A stretch of 10,549 bases of DNA from Thermoanaerobaculia bacterium (GTDB taxonomy: Bacteria; Acidobacteriota; Thermoanaerobaculia; UBA5066): contig JAMQPJ010000132.1 of NCBI GenBank assembly GCA_023717585.1, positions 1-10,549 on the forward strand, given 5' to 3'. The notes under the pieces were generated by a model, which was not told the DNA's origin, made no database searches, and saw only the letters and a program-made list of their open reading frames with translations. The translations under genes were made by a program, and so were the position numbers. Positions 1 to 6,249 of the stretch are shown here, piece after piece; positions within the stretch are counted from its first letter, which is position 1, and every line of letters begins with the position of its first letter.

Positions 1-1
1 G

Positions 2-943
2 CCCGTCAGGTACGCCGATTTCGCGCGACTCCACCGATACGAGAAGTCGGGCGTCACGCAGGGCCTCACGCGCGTCCGTTCCTTCTCGCAGGACGACGCT
101 CACATCTTCGCGGCGCCGGAGAGCATCGACCGCGAGGTGGCGGCTTTCCTCACCTTCCTGGACGAGGTCTACGGGGCGTTCGCCTTCCGGGACGTCGCGA
201 TCTCGCTCGGTCTGAGGCCCGAAAAGCGCGTCGGGGCCGACGCCGTGTGGGATCGTGCCGAGAGGGTCCTCGAGGCGGCGCTCAAAGCGACCGGCCGCCC
301 CTACGTGGTCTCACCCGGCGACGGGGCGTTCTACGGTCCGAAGATCGACTTCCGCGTAAACGACGCGATCGGGAGGCCATGGCAGCTCGGCACGTTCCAG
401 TGCGACTTCAACCTGCCCGGGCTTTTCGACCTGCACTACACGGCCGAGGACGGGACCAGGCAGCGTCCGGTCCTCCTGCACCGCGCGATACTCGGGTCGC
501 TCGAGCGCTTCCTCGGCATCCTCATCGAGCACACGGGCGGCGACTTCCCGTTCTGGCTCGCGCCGGAGCAGGTTCGCGTCGTTCCCGTTTCGGAAAAACT
601 CAATGAATATTCGGAAGAGATTCTTAGAAGGGTAAGAGAGGCGGGACTGCGCGCGACGAGCGACAGGAGGAATGAAAAGCTGGGGGCGAAAATCCGGAAC
701 GGGGAGCTCGAGAAGGTCCCCGCGCTTCTGATCGTCGGCGAAAAGGAAGCCGCGGCCGGCACCGTTTCCCTCCGCGTCCGCCACGGCGGCGAGTTCAAGG
801 ATCAGAATATCGAGGATTTGCTTCGAATGATGAAGAGCGCGGTGGCGAGTCGCTCCCTCGCGTGGCACGCCCCGGCCGATGCGCCGTCCCCCTCTTCCCC
901 TTCCAAGAAATCTTCTTCTCCCTCTTCCTCTTCAGCAAATTGA
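2..943 (+). CDS. thrS: Threonyl-tRNA synthetase, C-terminal part (5' end outside window)
   Basis: Class II synthetase that charges tRNA-Thr in the cytoplasm. The gene enters from the left edge already in frame, and 313 codons remain. Visible parts: motif 2 (RYADFARLHRYEKSG, from about base 11); the QDDAHIF segment, whose His (codon 101-103) matches a zinc ligand of the family; the GPKIDF segment; motif 3 with HRAILGSLERF, whose His (479-481) matches a second zinc ligand; and the HGTP anticodon-binding domain (about 560-840) with DRRNEKLGAKIR. The family normally ends near the RSL segment (about 850). Here a Ser/Pro/Lys-rich tail of about 25 residues follows, encoded by pyrimidine-rich DNA unlike the rest. 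Codons around 598-640 (AAT, GAA, TAT, ATT, AGA, GTA) are also AT-richer than their surroundings. It lies 60 nt upstream of infC, the usual order in many bacteria. Identity is seen directly; the function of the tail is unknown. Confidence 0.97.
   Translation, partial: PVRYADFARLHRYEKSGVTQGLTRVRSFSQDDAHIFAAPESIDREVAAFLTFLDEVYGAFAFRDVAISLGLRPEKRVGADAVWDRAERVLEAALKATGRPYVVSPGDGAFYGPKIDFRVNDAIGRPWQLGTFQCDFNLPGLFDLHYTAEDGTRQRPVLLHRAILGSLERFLGILIEHTGGDFPFWLAPEQVRVVPVSEKLNEYSEEILRRVREAGLRATSDRRNEKLGAKIRNGELEKVPALLIVGEKEAAAGTVSLRVRHGGEFKDQNIEDLLRMMKSAVASRSLAWHAPADAPSPSSPSKKSSSPSSSSAN
891..939 (+). repeat. Pyrimidine-rich low-complexity tract in the thrS 3' end
   Basis: This nearly homopyrimidine stretch encodes the Ser-rich ThrRS tail. 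It contains two perfect tandem CTCTTC hexamers (922-933), a third at 892-897, and the 12-mer AAGAAATCTTCT (905-916). The reverse complement of that 12-mer recurs inside pheT at 4909-4920. The tract stands out against the GC-rich neighbourhood. It could be a slippage product or a member of a small dispersed element family; the sequence alone does not decide. Confidence 0.6.
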
Positions 944-988
944 TCTTGATGACCGAAAACGCATCGATCTCACAACGCACCGAGACCT

Positions 989-995
989 AAGGAGG
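989..995 (+). promoter_or_regulatory. Shine-Dalgarno site that fixes the infC CTG start
   Basis: AAGGAGG is a perfect anti-16S match. It ends 8 nt before CTG at 1004, which opens the reading frame that continues into IF3. No other start codon stands at a suitable distance in that frame. The site therefore decides the infC start. Confidence 0.85.
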
Positions 996-1003
996 AAAAC
1001 ACC

Positions 1004-1555
1004 CTGGCATTTTTCAGAGGAGGCCCCCGCGTTCCCCCGACGAAGAACTCTCCGATCAACGAGTTCATCCTCCGCTTCCAGCAGGTCCGGCTCATCGGCT
1101 CGGACGGCGCGCAGCTGGGAGTCGTGGATCCTCCCGCGGCCATCGCGAAGGCGCGCGAGGAAGGGCTCGACGTCGTCGTAATCGCCGAGCAGGCGGACCC
1201 CCCCGTCTGCAAGATCATGGACTTCGGCAAGTTCACGTTCGAGAAGAAGAAGAAAGAGCACGAGTCGAAGAAGAAGCAGAAGATCACCCAGGTCAAGGAA
1301 ATCAAGTTCCGGCCGAACATCGACGAGCACGACTACGACTTCAAGCTGAAGAACATCCTCCGGTTCCTGCAGGATGGCGACAAGGTGAAAGCCACCGTCC
1401 AGTTCCGCGGCCGGGAGATGTCGCGCCTCGACAACGGGCGGAAGGTCCTGGACCGGCTCATCAAGGACCTCGAGGGACGGGCCCATGCCGAGTCCGGCAC
1501 CGAGATGATGGGAAACCGGATGCACCAGATTCTCGGCCCGATCAAGAAGCACTGA
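1004..1555 (+). CDS. infC: Translation initiation factor IF-3, predicted CTG start
   Basis: IF3 binds the 30S subunit, keeps it apart from 50S and checks initiator tRNA and start codon. The 183-aa product has the usual length. N-domain: INEFILRFQQVRLIG, then LGVV and DPPVCKIMDFGKF. A Lys-rich linker (about 1243-1290) follows, then the C-domain with EIKFRPNIDEHDYDFK, VKATVQFRGREM and a short tail. The frame is open from 953, but the first ATG/GTG/TTG is GTG at 1124, which would remove roughly the first 40 residues, including conserved N-domain sequence. CTG at 1004 sits 8 nt after AAGGAGG and gives the plausible start (M)AFFRGGPRVPP. Rare infC start codons (AUU in E. coli) let IF3 repress its own synthesis by discriminating against them. 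The same control is inferred here. rpmI and rplT follow in the standard operon order. Confidence 0.93.
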   Translation: MAFFRGGPRVPPTKNSPINEFILRFQQVRLIGSDGAQLGVVDPPAAIAKAREEGLDVVVIAEQADPPVCKIMDFGKFTFEKKKKEHESKKKQKITQVKEIKFRPNIDEHDYDFKLKNILRFLQDGDKVKATVQFRGREMSRLDNGRKVLDRLIKDLEGRAHAESGTEMMGNRMHQILGPIKKH

Positions 1556-1597
1556 TTCTTGCCCCCACGAGGGAAGGAAGTTAAGGAGACCTCCATC

Positions 1598-1801
1598 ATG
1601 GCCACCACGAAGAGAAAGACGCATCGCGGCGCGGCGAAGCGGTTCAAGAAGACCGCGACCGGCAAGTTCAAGCGCAGCCACGCGATGAAGCGCCACATCC
1701 TCACGAAGAAGAACTCGAGCCGGCTCCGGGGCCTCAAGAAGGCCGGACTCGTGTCGAAGGCCGACACGAAGAACGTTCGCTCGATGCTTCCGTACGCCTG
1801 A
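1598..1801 (+). CDS. rpmI: 50S ribosomal protein L35
   Basis: Small basic protein of the large ribosomal subunit, 67 aa, the usual length. The signature KTHRGAAKRFKKT stands at the N-terminus, followed by HILTKK and the C-terminal SKADTKNVRSMLPYA. The ATG at 1598 has TAAGGAG 9 nt upstream (1582-1588). An in-frame TTG at 1559 would add 13 residues absent from the family and has no comparable site. The gene lies 42 nt after infC and 50 nt before rplT, the conserved infC-rpmI-rplT order. Confidence 0.97.
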   Translation: MATTKRKTHRGAAKRFKKTATGKFKRSHAMKRHILTKKNSSRLRGLKKAGLVSKADTKNVRSMLPYA

Positions 1802-1851
1802 CCCGAGAGTCGAGACCGAGACGAGTCAAAGAGTAGACAAGGAGTAACGCC

Positions 1852-2241
1852 ATGCCTCGCGTCAAGCGTGGACCCAAGAGGAAGAACCGCCGCGTCAGAG
1901 TCCTGGAGCTCGCGAAGGGCTATTACGGCACCAAGCACAACTGCTTCCGCATCGCCGAACTGCAGGTCGAGCGTTCGCTTGCCTATGCGACGCGCGACCG
2001 CAAGCAGAAGAAGCGTGAATTCCGCGGGCTGTGGATCATTCGCATCAACGCGGCCGCGCGCATGCACGATCTCAGCTACAGCAAGCTCATGGCGGGCCTG
2101 AAGAAGGCCGGATCCGACGTGAACCGCAAGGTTCTGGCGGAGATCGCCGTCGAGGATCCGAAGGGCTTCGCGAACATCGTCGCCTCCGCCAAGTCGGCCC
2201 TTGGACTGCCCGCGGGCGCGAACGCGGTCGCGAACGCATGA
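1852..2241 (+). CDS. rplT: 50S ribosomal protein L20
   Basis: Binds 23S rRNA early in 50S assembly. In E. coli and B. subtilis, L20 also represses its own operon by binding the leader mRNA. The 129-aa product shows PRVKRG, the KGYYG segment, RDRKQKKREFRGLWIIRINAA and YSKLMAGLKKAG, all typical of L20. It is about 10 residues longer than common L20 proteins because of an Ala-rich C-terminus (LPAGANAVANA). AAGGAGT at 1839-1845 precedes the ATG. No L20-binding leader structure was identified here. pheS follows after 15 nt in the same frame. Confidence 0.97.
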   Translation: MPRVKRGPKRKNRRVRVLELAKGYYGTKHNCFRIAELQVERSLAYATRDRKQKKREFRGLWIIRINAAARMHDLSYSKLMAGLKKAGSDVNRKVLAEIAVEDPKGFANIVASAKSALGLPAGANAVANA

Positions 2242-2256
2242 GCGCTCGCAAGAGCG

Positions 2257-3357
2257 GTGGCTGACCTGCTCGCGACCGTCGAAGAGAAGCGAAGGGTTTT
2301 CTTCGAGGAGTTGAGGACCGCCGAGGAGAGGGCGTCGTCAAAGGCGGGCCTCCTCCCGGCGGACGTGCGCGCGCTGCACGTGCGCTGGCTCGGCCAGAAG
2401 CAGGGCGTCGTGACCGAGCTTCTCGCCGGCCTTCGGACCGTTTCGAAGGAAGACAAGGCTGCGGCAGGCGCTGCCATCAACAGGCTCAAGAAGGACGTCG
2501 AGGCGGCTCTCTCCACACTCGAAGAATCCTCGGTTCGCTTCGAACGCGAGCAGAGGCAGAAGGCGCGGGCCGTGGACGTGACGCTCCCCCCGAGAGTGCC
2601 GCGCGTCGGCCGGCTGCATCCCCTCACGGTCGTGAGGCGCCGCATCGAAAGCGCCTTCGCGTCGCTCGGCTACGAAGTCGCCGACGGGCCGGAGGTCGAG
2701 ACGGACTGGCTGAACTTCGGGGCTCTCAACTTTCCGCCCGACCATCCCGCGCGCGACGCCGTGGACACGTTCTTCGTGAAGGGAGGGGGAGAGGGCAAGG
2801 AGCGCCTTCTCCTGCGCACGCACACGTCGCCGGTCCAGATCCGGACGATGCTCGCCCAGAAGCCTCCGATCCGCATCGTGATTCCCGGCCGCGTCTACCG
2901 GAAGGACGACATCGACCCGCGCCACTCGCCGGTCTTCCACCAGATGGAAGGCCTGACCGTGGACGAGGGCGTCACGTTCGCCGACCTGAAGGGAACGCTC
3001 GCGGCCTTCTCGCGCCTGCTCTTCACGCCCGAGACCAGGATCCGGTTCGGACCGACGTTCTTCCCGTTCGTCGAGCCGGGCGTGGACGTGGCCGTGTCGT
3101 GCGTGTTCTGCTCGGGCGCCGGCACCGCGAACGGCGCGACGTGCCGCCCCTGCTCGGGCACCGGCTGGATCGAGATCATGGGCGCCGGGATGGTCCACCC
3201 GAACGTGCTCCGAACCTGCGGGATCGACCCCGAGAAGTATTCGGGCTTCGCCTTCGGGATGGGGATCGACCGTATCGCGTTTCTCGTCTACGGGGTCCCG
3301 GACCTGCGTCTCTTCTTCGAGAACGACGTGCGGTTCCTCGACCGCGTGTGGAGCTGA
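2257..3357 (+). CDS. pheS: Phenylalanyl-tRNA synthetase alpha subunit
   Basis: Catalytic class II subunit of the (alpha-beta)2 PheRS. The 366-aa product has an N-terminal coiled-coil tRNA-binding region (about residues 1-95) and then the core: motif 2 with RVYRKDDIDPRHSPVFHQMEGL (start about residue 212) and motif 3 with the GFAFGMGIDR segment. A Cys cluster C282-x2-C285-x10-C296-x2-C299, followed by GTGWIEIMG, resembles the zinc-knuckle variant found in several phyla; here the loop between the two pairs carries extra residues (TANGAT). The GTG at 2257 gives the family N-terminus, but no good Shine-Dalgarno stands before it. The start lies 15 nt after the rplT stop, so coupling to rplT translation is likely. 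pheT follows after 10 nt. Confidence 0.97.
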   Translation: MADLLATVEEKRRVFFEELRTAEERASSKAGLLPADVRALHVRWLGQKQGVVTELLAGLRTVSKEDKAAAGAAINRLKKDVEAALSTLEESSVRFEREQRQKARAVDVTLPPRVPRVGRLHPLTVVRRRIESAFASLGYEVADGPEVETDWLNFGALNFPPDHPARDAVDTFFVKGGGEGKERLLLRTHTSPVQIRTMLAQKPPIRIVIPGRVYRKDDIDPRHSPVFHQMEGLTVDEGVTFADLKGTLAAFSRLLFTPETRIRFGPTFFPFVEPGVDVAVSCVFCSGAGTANGATCRPCSGTGWIEIMGAGMVHPNVLRTCGIDPEKYSGFAFGMGIDRIAFLVYGVPDLRLFFENDVRFLDRVWS

Positions 3358-3367
3358 GGGCGGGCGC

Positions 3368-5527
3368 ATGAAGTTCGCGTATTCCTGGCTCGCCTCCTAC
3401 CTGCCCGGGCCCGCGCCGGATCCGAAGGCGCTCGGGGACCGGTTGACGGCGGTCGGCTTCATCGTCGAGGGAATCGAAGGCGAAGGCGCAGGGACCGTCT
3501 ACGACGTCGAAATCACGGCGAACCGCCCGGACGGCATGAACCACCGCGGCCTCGCGCGCGAGGCGGCCGTCGCGCTGGGCCGCGCGTTCGCGGAGCCGGC
3601 GACCGCGCCTCTGCCCGAAGGGGCGACGCCCGCCGACGCGCGGGCCCGTGTCTTCGTCGAAGAGCCCGCGCTCTGCCCGCGCTATTCCGCGCGGGTGATC
3701 GAGGGAATCCGGGTGAGACCCGCTTCGGGCGCCGTGGCCGCGCGTCTCGCCGCCATCGACCAGGCAGCGATCTCGGCGCCCGTCGACGCCACGAACCACG
3801 TGCTCTGGGACATCGGTCAGCCGCTCCACGCGTTCGACCTCGACACGCTTGCGAAGGGGAGCGACGGCCTCCCGACGATCGTCGTGCGGCGGGCCAGGGC
3901 GGGGGAAACGCTCGTGACGCTGGACGGAGTCGCGCGCTCTCTGACGCCGCAGCACCTCGTGATCGCCGATGCCGAGAAGCCCGTCGCGCTGGCCGGGGTC
4001 ATGGGGGGTCTCGCGACGGCGATCTCGGACAGGACGACGCGCGTGCTTCTCGAAGGGGCGAATTTCGAGCCCCGCGCCGTGCGGCGGACGGCGCGTTCTC
4101 TCGGGATGCACACCGACGCCTCTCATCGCTTCGAGCGGGGAACGGATCCCGAGATGACGCGAGACGGGCTCAACCGGGCCGCGCGCCCCATCCTCGCGGA
4201 CTGCGGGGGCACGCTTTGCCGGGGGACGATCGACGCCCGCGCGCACGAGCCCGCGGCGCGCGCAGGGACGCTTCGCCTTTCCCGGCTCACGGCGTTCCTC
4301 GGCATGGACATTCCGGCGGCGCGCGCGCTCGAAATCCTCGCCGCGCTCGGCTTCTCTCCGGTCCGCGAGGGCGACGCGATCCGCGTCACGGTGCCGTCGT
4401 GGCGGGTCGACGTCACCTGCGAGGAAGACCTCATCGAGGAAGTGATCCGCTGCGAGGGGTACGACCGGCTGCCCGAGACGCTGCCGCGTCCGTACGCGCC
4501 GGCGCGGCCCCGGCCGTTGGCTCTCGTCGCGGACCGCGCGCGCGATCTCCTCGCCGGGTTCGGGCTGATCGAGTGCCAGACCTACACGTTCGTGGCTGCC
4601 TCGGAGAATTCCCCGTTCGAGTCCGCCGCTCCGGGTTCGCCGGTCGTCATCGAGAACGCGCTCGGAGAGCCGTTCACGACGATGCGCGCGACGCCGGTGA
4701 TCGGGCTCCTCCAGAGCGCGCGGCACAACGTGCGGCGCGGCCAGAAGGACCTCGCGCTGTTCGAGGTCGGGAGGAGCTTCGGCTGGAATCAAGAGAAGAT
4801 TTCTGCTGAAGAGAAGACCGGGGAGGGAAGAGTCCTGGAGAGACAGCGGGTCGGGATCCTCCTTGCGGGCGCGAGGCGCAAGCACTGGTCCGTGGAGACC
4901 GAAGAAAGAGAAGATTTCTTCGATGGGGCGGGAATCGCGGCAGCTCTCATGAGGGGCCTGGGCTTGGGGAATGCCTCTTTCCCTATTACTTTCAAAGAAA
5001 ACCTCTCTTCCTCTTCCTCTTCCTCTTCCTCTTCGTCTTTCACGTTCCTCGCCCCCGGGCGAGCGGCCAGCATCCTGTGCGCGGGGCGTGAGTGCGGCTG
5101 GGTCGGAGTCCTGGAGCCCTCTCTCGCCGCGGCCTGGGACCTCACGGATCCCGTCGTCGCGGACCTCGATCTCGATTCGCTCGGAGCCCTCGTGCCTCCG
5201 CCCGTCACGTCCATAGAGCCCCCGCCCCGTTTCCCCGGGAGCGAGGTGGACATCACCGTGGCTCATGAAGTCACGATGTCGTGGAAGACGCTCGAGTCGG
5301 CCGTGCGCTCGGCCGCGCCGCCGGAGCTCGTGAGCGTCGAGGCGAAGGACCGGTACCGGGGGCCCGGCGTCCCGGAGGGTTTCGTCAAGACGACACTCAC
5401 TCTGCGATTCGGGTCACCGCTTCGCTCTCTGTCTCGCGAAGACGTGAACGCGTGGCGCGACGCCGCAAACCGGCGCCTCCGAGCGCTGGCCGGGGCGAAG
5501 GTGGACGGCATGAAGGAAGAGGCTTGA
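3368..5527 (+). CDS. pheT: Phenylalanyl-tRNA synthetase beta subunit, short form lacking the OB-fold insertion
   Basis: The beta subunit provides tRNA binding and editing for PheRS. The 719-aa protein begins MKFAYSWLASYLPG and moves straight from VGFIVEGIEG to VYDVEITANRPDGMNHRGLAREAA. The roughly 110-residue OB-fold (tRNA_bind) segment present in E. coli PheT is therefore missing. The B3/B4 editing region follows (DATNHVLWDIGQPLHAFD, LLEGANFEP, HTDASHRFERGTDP), then B5 (PSWRVDVTCEEDLIEEV), the class II-like core, and a C-terminal FDX-ACB domain (FPGSEVDITV, RYRGPGVPEGFVK). Around residues 474-557 the core carries AT-richer low-complexity stretches and an 11-Ser run (547-557) absent from E. 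coli PheT. ATG at 3368 has GAGGG overlapping the pheS stop. Low complexity aside, no frameshift is seen. Confidence 0.96.
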   Translation: MKFAYSWLASYLPGPAPDPKALGDRLTAVGFIVEGIEGEGAGTVYDVEITANRPDGMNHRGLAREAAVALGRAFAEPATAPLPEGATPADARARVFVEEPALCPRYSARVIEGIRVRPASGAVAARLAAIDQAAISAPVDATNHVLWDIGQPLHAFDLDTLAKGSDGLPTIVVRRARAGETLVTLDGVARSLTPQHLVIADAEKPVALAGVMGGLATAISDRTTRVLLEGANFEPRAVRRTARSLGMHTDASHRFERGTDPEMTRDGLNRAARPILADCGGTLCRGTIDARAHEPAARAGTLRLSRLTAFLGMDIPAARALEILAALGFSPVREGDAIRVTVPSWRVDVTCEEDLIEEVIRCEGYDRLPETLPRPYAPARPRPLALVADRARDLLAGFGLIECQTYTFVAASENSPFESAAPGSPVVIENALGEPFTTMRATPVIGLLQSARHNVRRGQKDLALFEVGRSFGWNQEKISAEEKTGEGRVLERQRVGILLAGARRKHWSVETEEREDFFDGAGIAAALMRGLGLGNASFPITFKENLSSSSSSSSSSSFTFLAPGRAASILCAGRECGWVGVLEPSLAAAWDLTDPVVADLDLDSLGALVPPPVTSIEPPPRFPGSEVDITVAHEVTMSWKTLESAVRSAAPPELVSVEAKDRYRGPGVPEGFVKTTLTLRFGSPLRSLSREDVNAWRDAANRRLRALAGAKVDGMKEEA
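4791..4829 (+). repeat. GA-rich patch in pheT, copy 1 of shared core
   Basis: Purine-rich insert-like stretch encoding QEKISAEEKTGEGR. AGAAGATTTCT (4794-4804) matches 11 of the 12 core bases seen at 4909-4920 and, inverted, at 905-916. Compared with E. coli PheT, this stretch adds roughly ten residues before the next conserved strand (VGILLAG). Confidence 0.45.
4901..4921 (+). repeat. GA-rich patch in pheT, copy 2 of shared core
   Basis: Purine-rich stretch ending in AGAAGATTTCTT (4909-4920). This is the exact inverse complement of 905-916 in thrS and nearly identical to 4794-4804. It encodes EEREDFFD, where DFFD aligns with the conserved DFYD position of PheT. Part of the stretch is therefore ordinary PheT sequence rather than an insertion. 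Confidence 0.4.
5005..5034 (+). repeat. Five perfect tandem CTCTTC hexamers (Ser-Ser repeat) in pheT
   Basis: Five exact copies of CTCTTC lie within a 33-nt uninterrupted pyrimidine run (5002-5034). The unit is six bases, so gain or loss of copies keeps the reading frame and changes only the length of the 11-serine run. The tract falls between core strands where E. coli PheT has a short loop. Such polypyrimidine mirror-like tracts are prone to slippage and can form triplex DNA (general knowledge). No regulatory role is shown. Confidence 0.9.
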
Positions 5528-5537
5528 GGAGGATCAT

Positions 5538-5837
5538 GTGAAAGAGACCAAAGGCCGCAGCGAAGGCAAGGCGGCGTCGGAGGCCTCTCTCGACGAGGTC
5601 CTCGACACCATCGAGTCGCGGCTGGAGTCCCTCGTGGAGGTCATGAAGGCGCTCGGCGGGGAGAACACTCGCCTCAAGGCGGAACTCGCTTCCGCGCGCG
5701 AAGCGGCCGAGAAAAACATCGGCGGCGCGGCCGCCGCTCTCGCGAAGCACGAGGCCGATCGGGCCGCCGTCCGGGCGCGCATCGAGCGACTCCTGAAGAC
5801 GCTCGAAGAGACGAATCAGGCCGGCCGTCCGGTCTGA
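5538..5837 (+). CDS. Small coiled-coil protein, ZapB-like by character and position
   Basis: Predicted cytoplasmic protein of 99 aa with no signal or membrane segment. After a charged N-terminus (KETKGRSEGK), almost the whole length is heptad-like helix: LDEVLDTIESRLESLVEVMKAL, ENTRLKAELASAREAAE and a C-terminal RIERLLKTLEETNQ. GTG at 5538 is chosen because GAGGAGG (5526-5532), overlapping the pheT stop, lies 5 nt upstream; the ATG at 5536 is followed at once by a stop. It sits directly before zapA. In other bacteria ZapB is a short coiled-coil partner of ZapA at the division ring, so a division-associated role is plausible. Coiled coils give little family signal, and the assignment rests on size, shape and neighbourhood. 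Confidence 0.8.
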   Translation: MKETKGRSEGKAASEASLDEVLDTIESRLESLVEVMKALGGENTRLKAELASAREAAEKNIGGAAAALAKHEADRAAVRARIERLLKTLEETNQAGRPV

Positions 5838-5844
5838 CCTCGCG

Positions 5845-5853
5845 TGTTATTCT
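5845..5853 (+). promoter_or_regulatory. Candidate extended -10 promoter element for zapA/6S RNA
   Basis: TG-T-TATTCT matches an extended -10 box (TGnTATAAT, 4 of 6 in the hexamer), just after the upstream coiled-coil gene ends. Transcription would begin near 5860, so the zapA leader would be only about 30 nt. No convincing -35 is seen, as is usual for extended -10 promoters. Confidence 0.35.
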
Positions 5854-5857
5854 CGGG

Positions 5858-5882
5858 GCGCGGCGCGAACCGGTCGCCGCGC
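5858..5882 (+). promoter_or_regulatory. GC-only hairpin immediately before zapA start
   Basis: GCGCGGCG (5858-5865) pairs perfectly with CGCCGCGC (5875-5882) around a 9-nt loop. The zapA ATG follows 7 nt later. No strong Shine-Dalgarno lies outside it; only GCGAGA at its 3' edge could serve. The hairpin could limit ribosome access or cap the 5' end of a short leader. No T-run follows, so it is not a typical terminator. Confidence 0.4.
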
Positions 5883-5889
5883 GAGAAAA

Positions 5890-6249
5890 ATGGCGCCCAA
5901 ACCGTCCGTCACGCAGGTGGAAATCTTCGGCCAGACGTACTCCGTCCGGGCCGCGGGAGAGCCTGCGTACATCAAGGAGCTCGCGAGCTTCGTGGACCAG
6001 AAGATGCGCGAGGTCTCCGAGCACGCGCCGACGGTGGACGCCACGAAGATCGCCATCCTCACGGCGCTCAACATCTCCGACGAGTTCCACCAGTACCGTT
6101 CCAAGTCAGGCTCCGAGGGTGATCCGGGGCATGCCGCGAAGCGCGCGACACGCCTCGTCGAAAAACTCGACGAGCTCCTGAAAACGTCTCCTCGGGTCAT
6201 TCCGGCGAGGGCCGGCAGCGAATCGATTGGCACCCTGCGCGGTGCGTGA
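5890..6249 (+). CDS. zapA: Cell division protein ZapA
   Basis: ZapA binds and cross-links FtsZ filaments at the division ring. The 119-aa product begins with the ZapA fold (VTQVEIFGQTYSVRAAGEPAYIKELASFVDQKMREVSE), followed by the typical helix TVDATKIAILTALNISDEFHQYR and a coiled-coil region (RATRLVEKLDELLKTS). The final 17 residues or so (PARAGSESIGTLRGA) are not a recognisable part of the family, and their DNA overlaps the 5' arm of the predicted 6S RNA. ATG at 5890 is the natural family start; its Shine-Dalgarno is weak and adjoins a hairpin. The next protein gene, rny, lies 253 nt away. zapA beside 6S RNA is a widespread arrangement. Confidence 0.93.
   Translation: MAPKPSVTQVEIFGQTYSVRAAGEPAYIKELASFVDQKMREVSEHAPTVDATKIAILTALNISDEFHQYRSKSGSEGDPGHAAKRATRLVEKLDELLKTSPRVIPARAGSESIGTLRGA

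Noticed and set aside
1243..1290. GAAGAAGAA-rich run in infC as another member of the GA-rich patches
   Set aside because: It encodes the Lys-rich linker normal for IF3 and lacks the AGAAGATTTCTT core.
2338..3369. 343-codon minus-strand frame opposite pheS
   Set aside because: Same GC-bias shadow; low-complexity Arg/Glu/His composition, no ribosome site and no family resemblance.
3176..5266. 696-codon open frame on the minus strand opposite pheT
   Set aside because: Its product is Arg/Gly/Pro-rich with no domain order, and it lies exactly opposite a strong conserved gene. Long antisense frames are expected from GC-rich codon bias.
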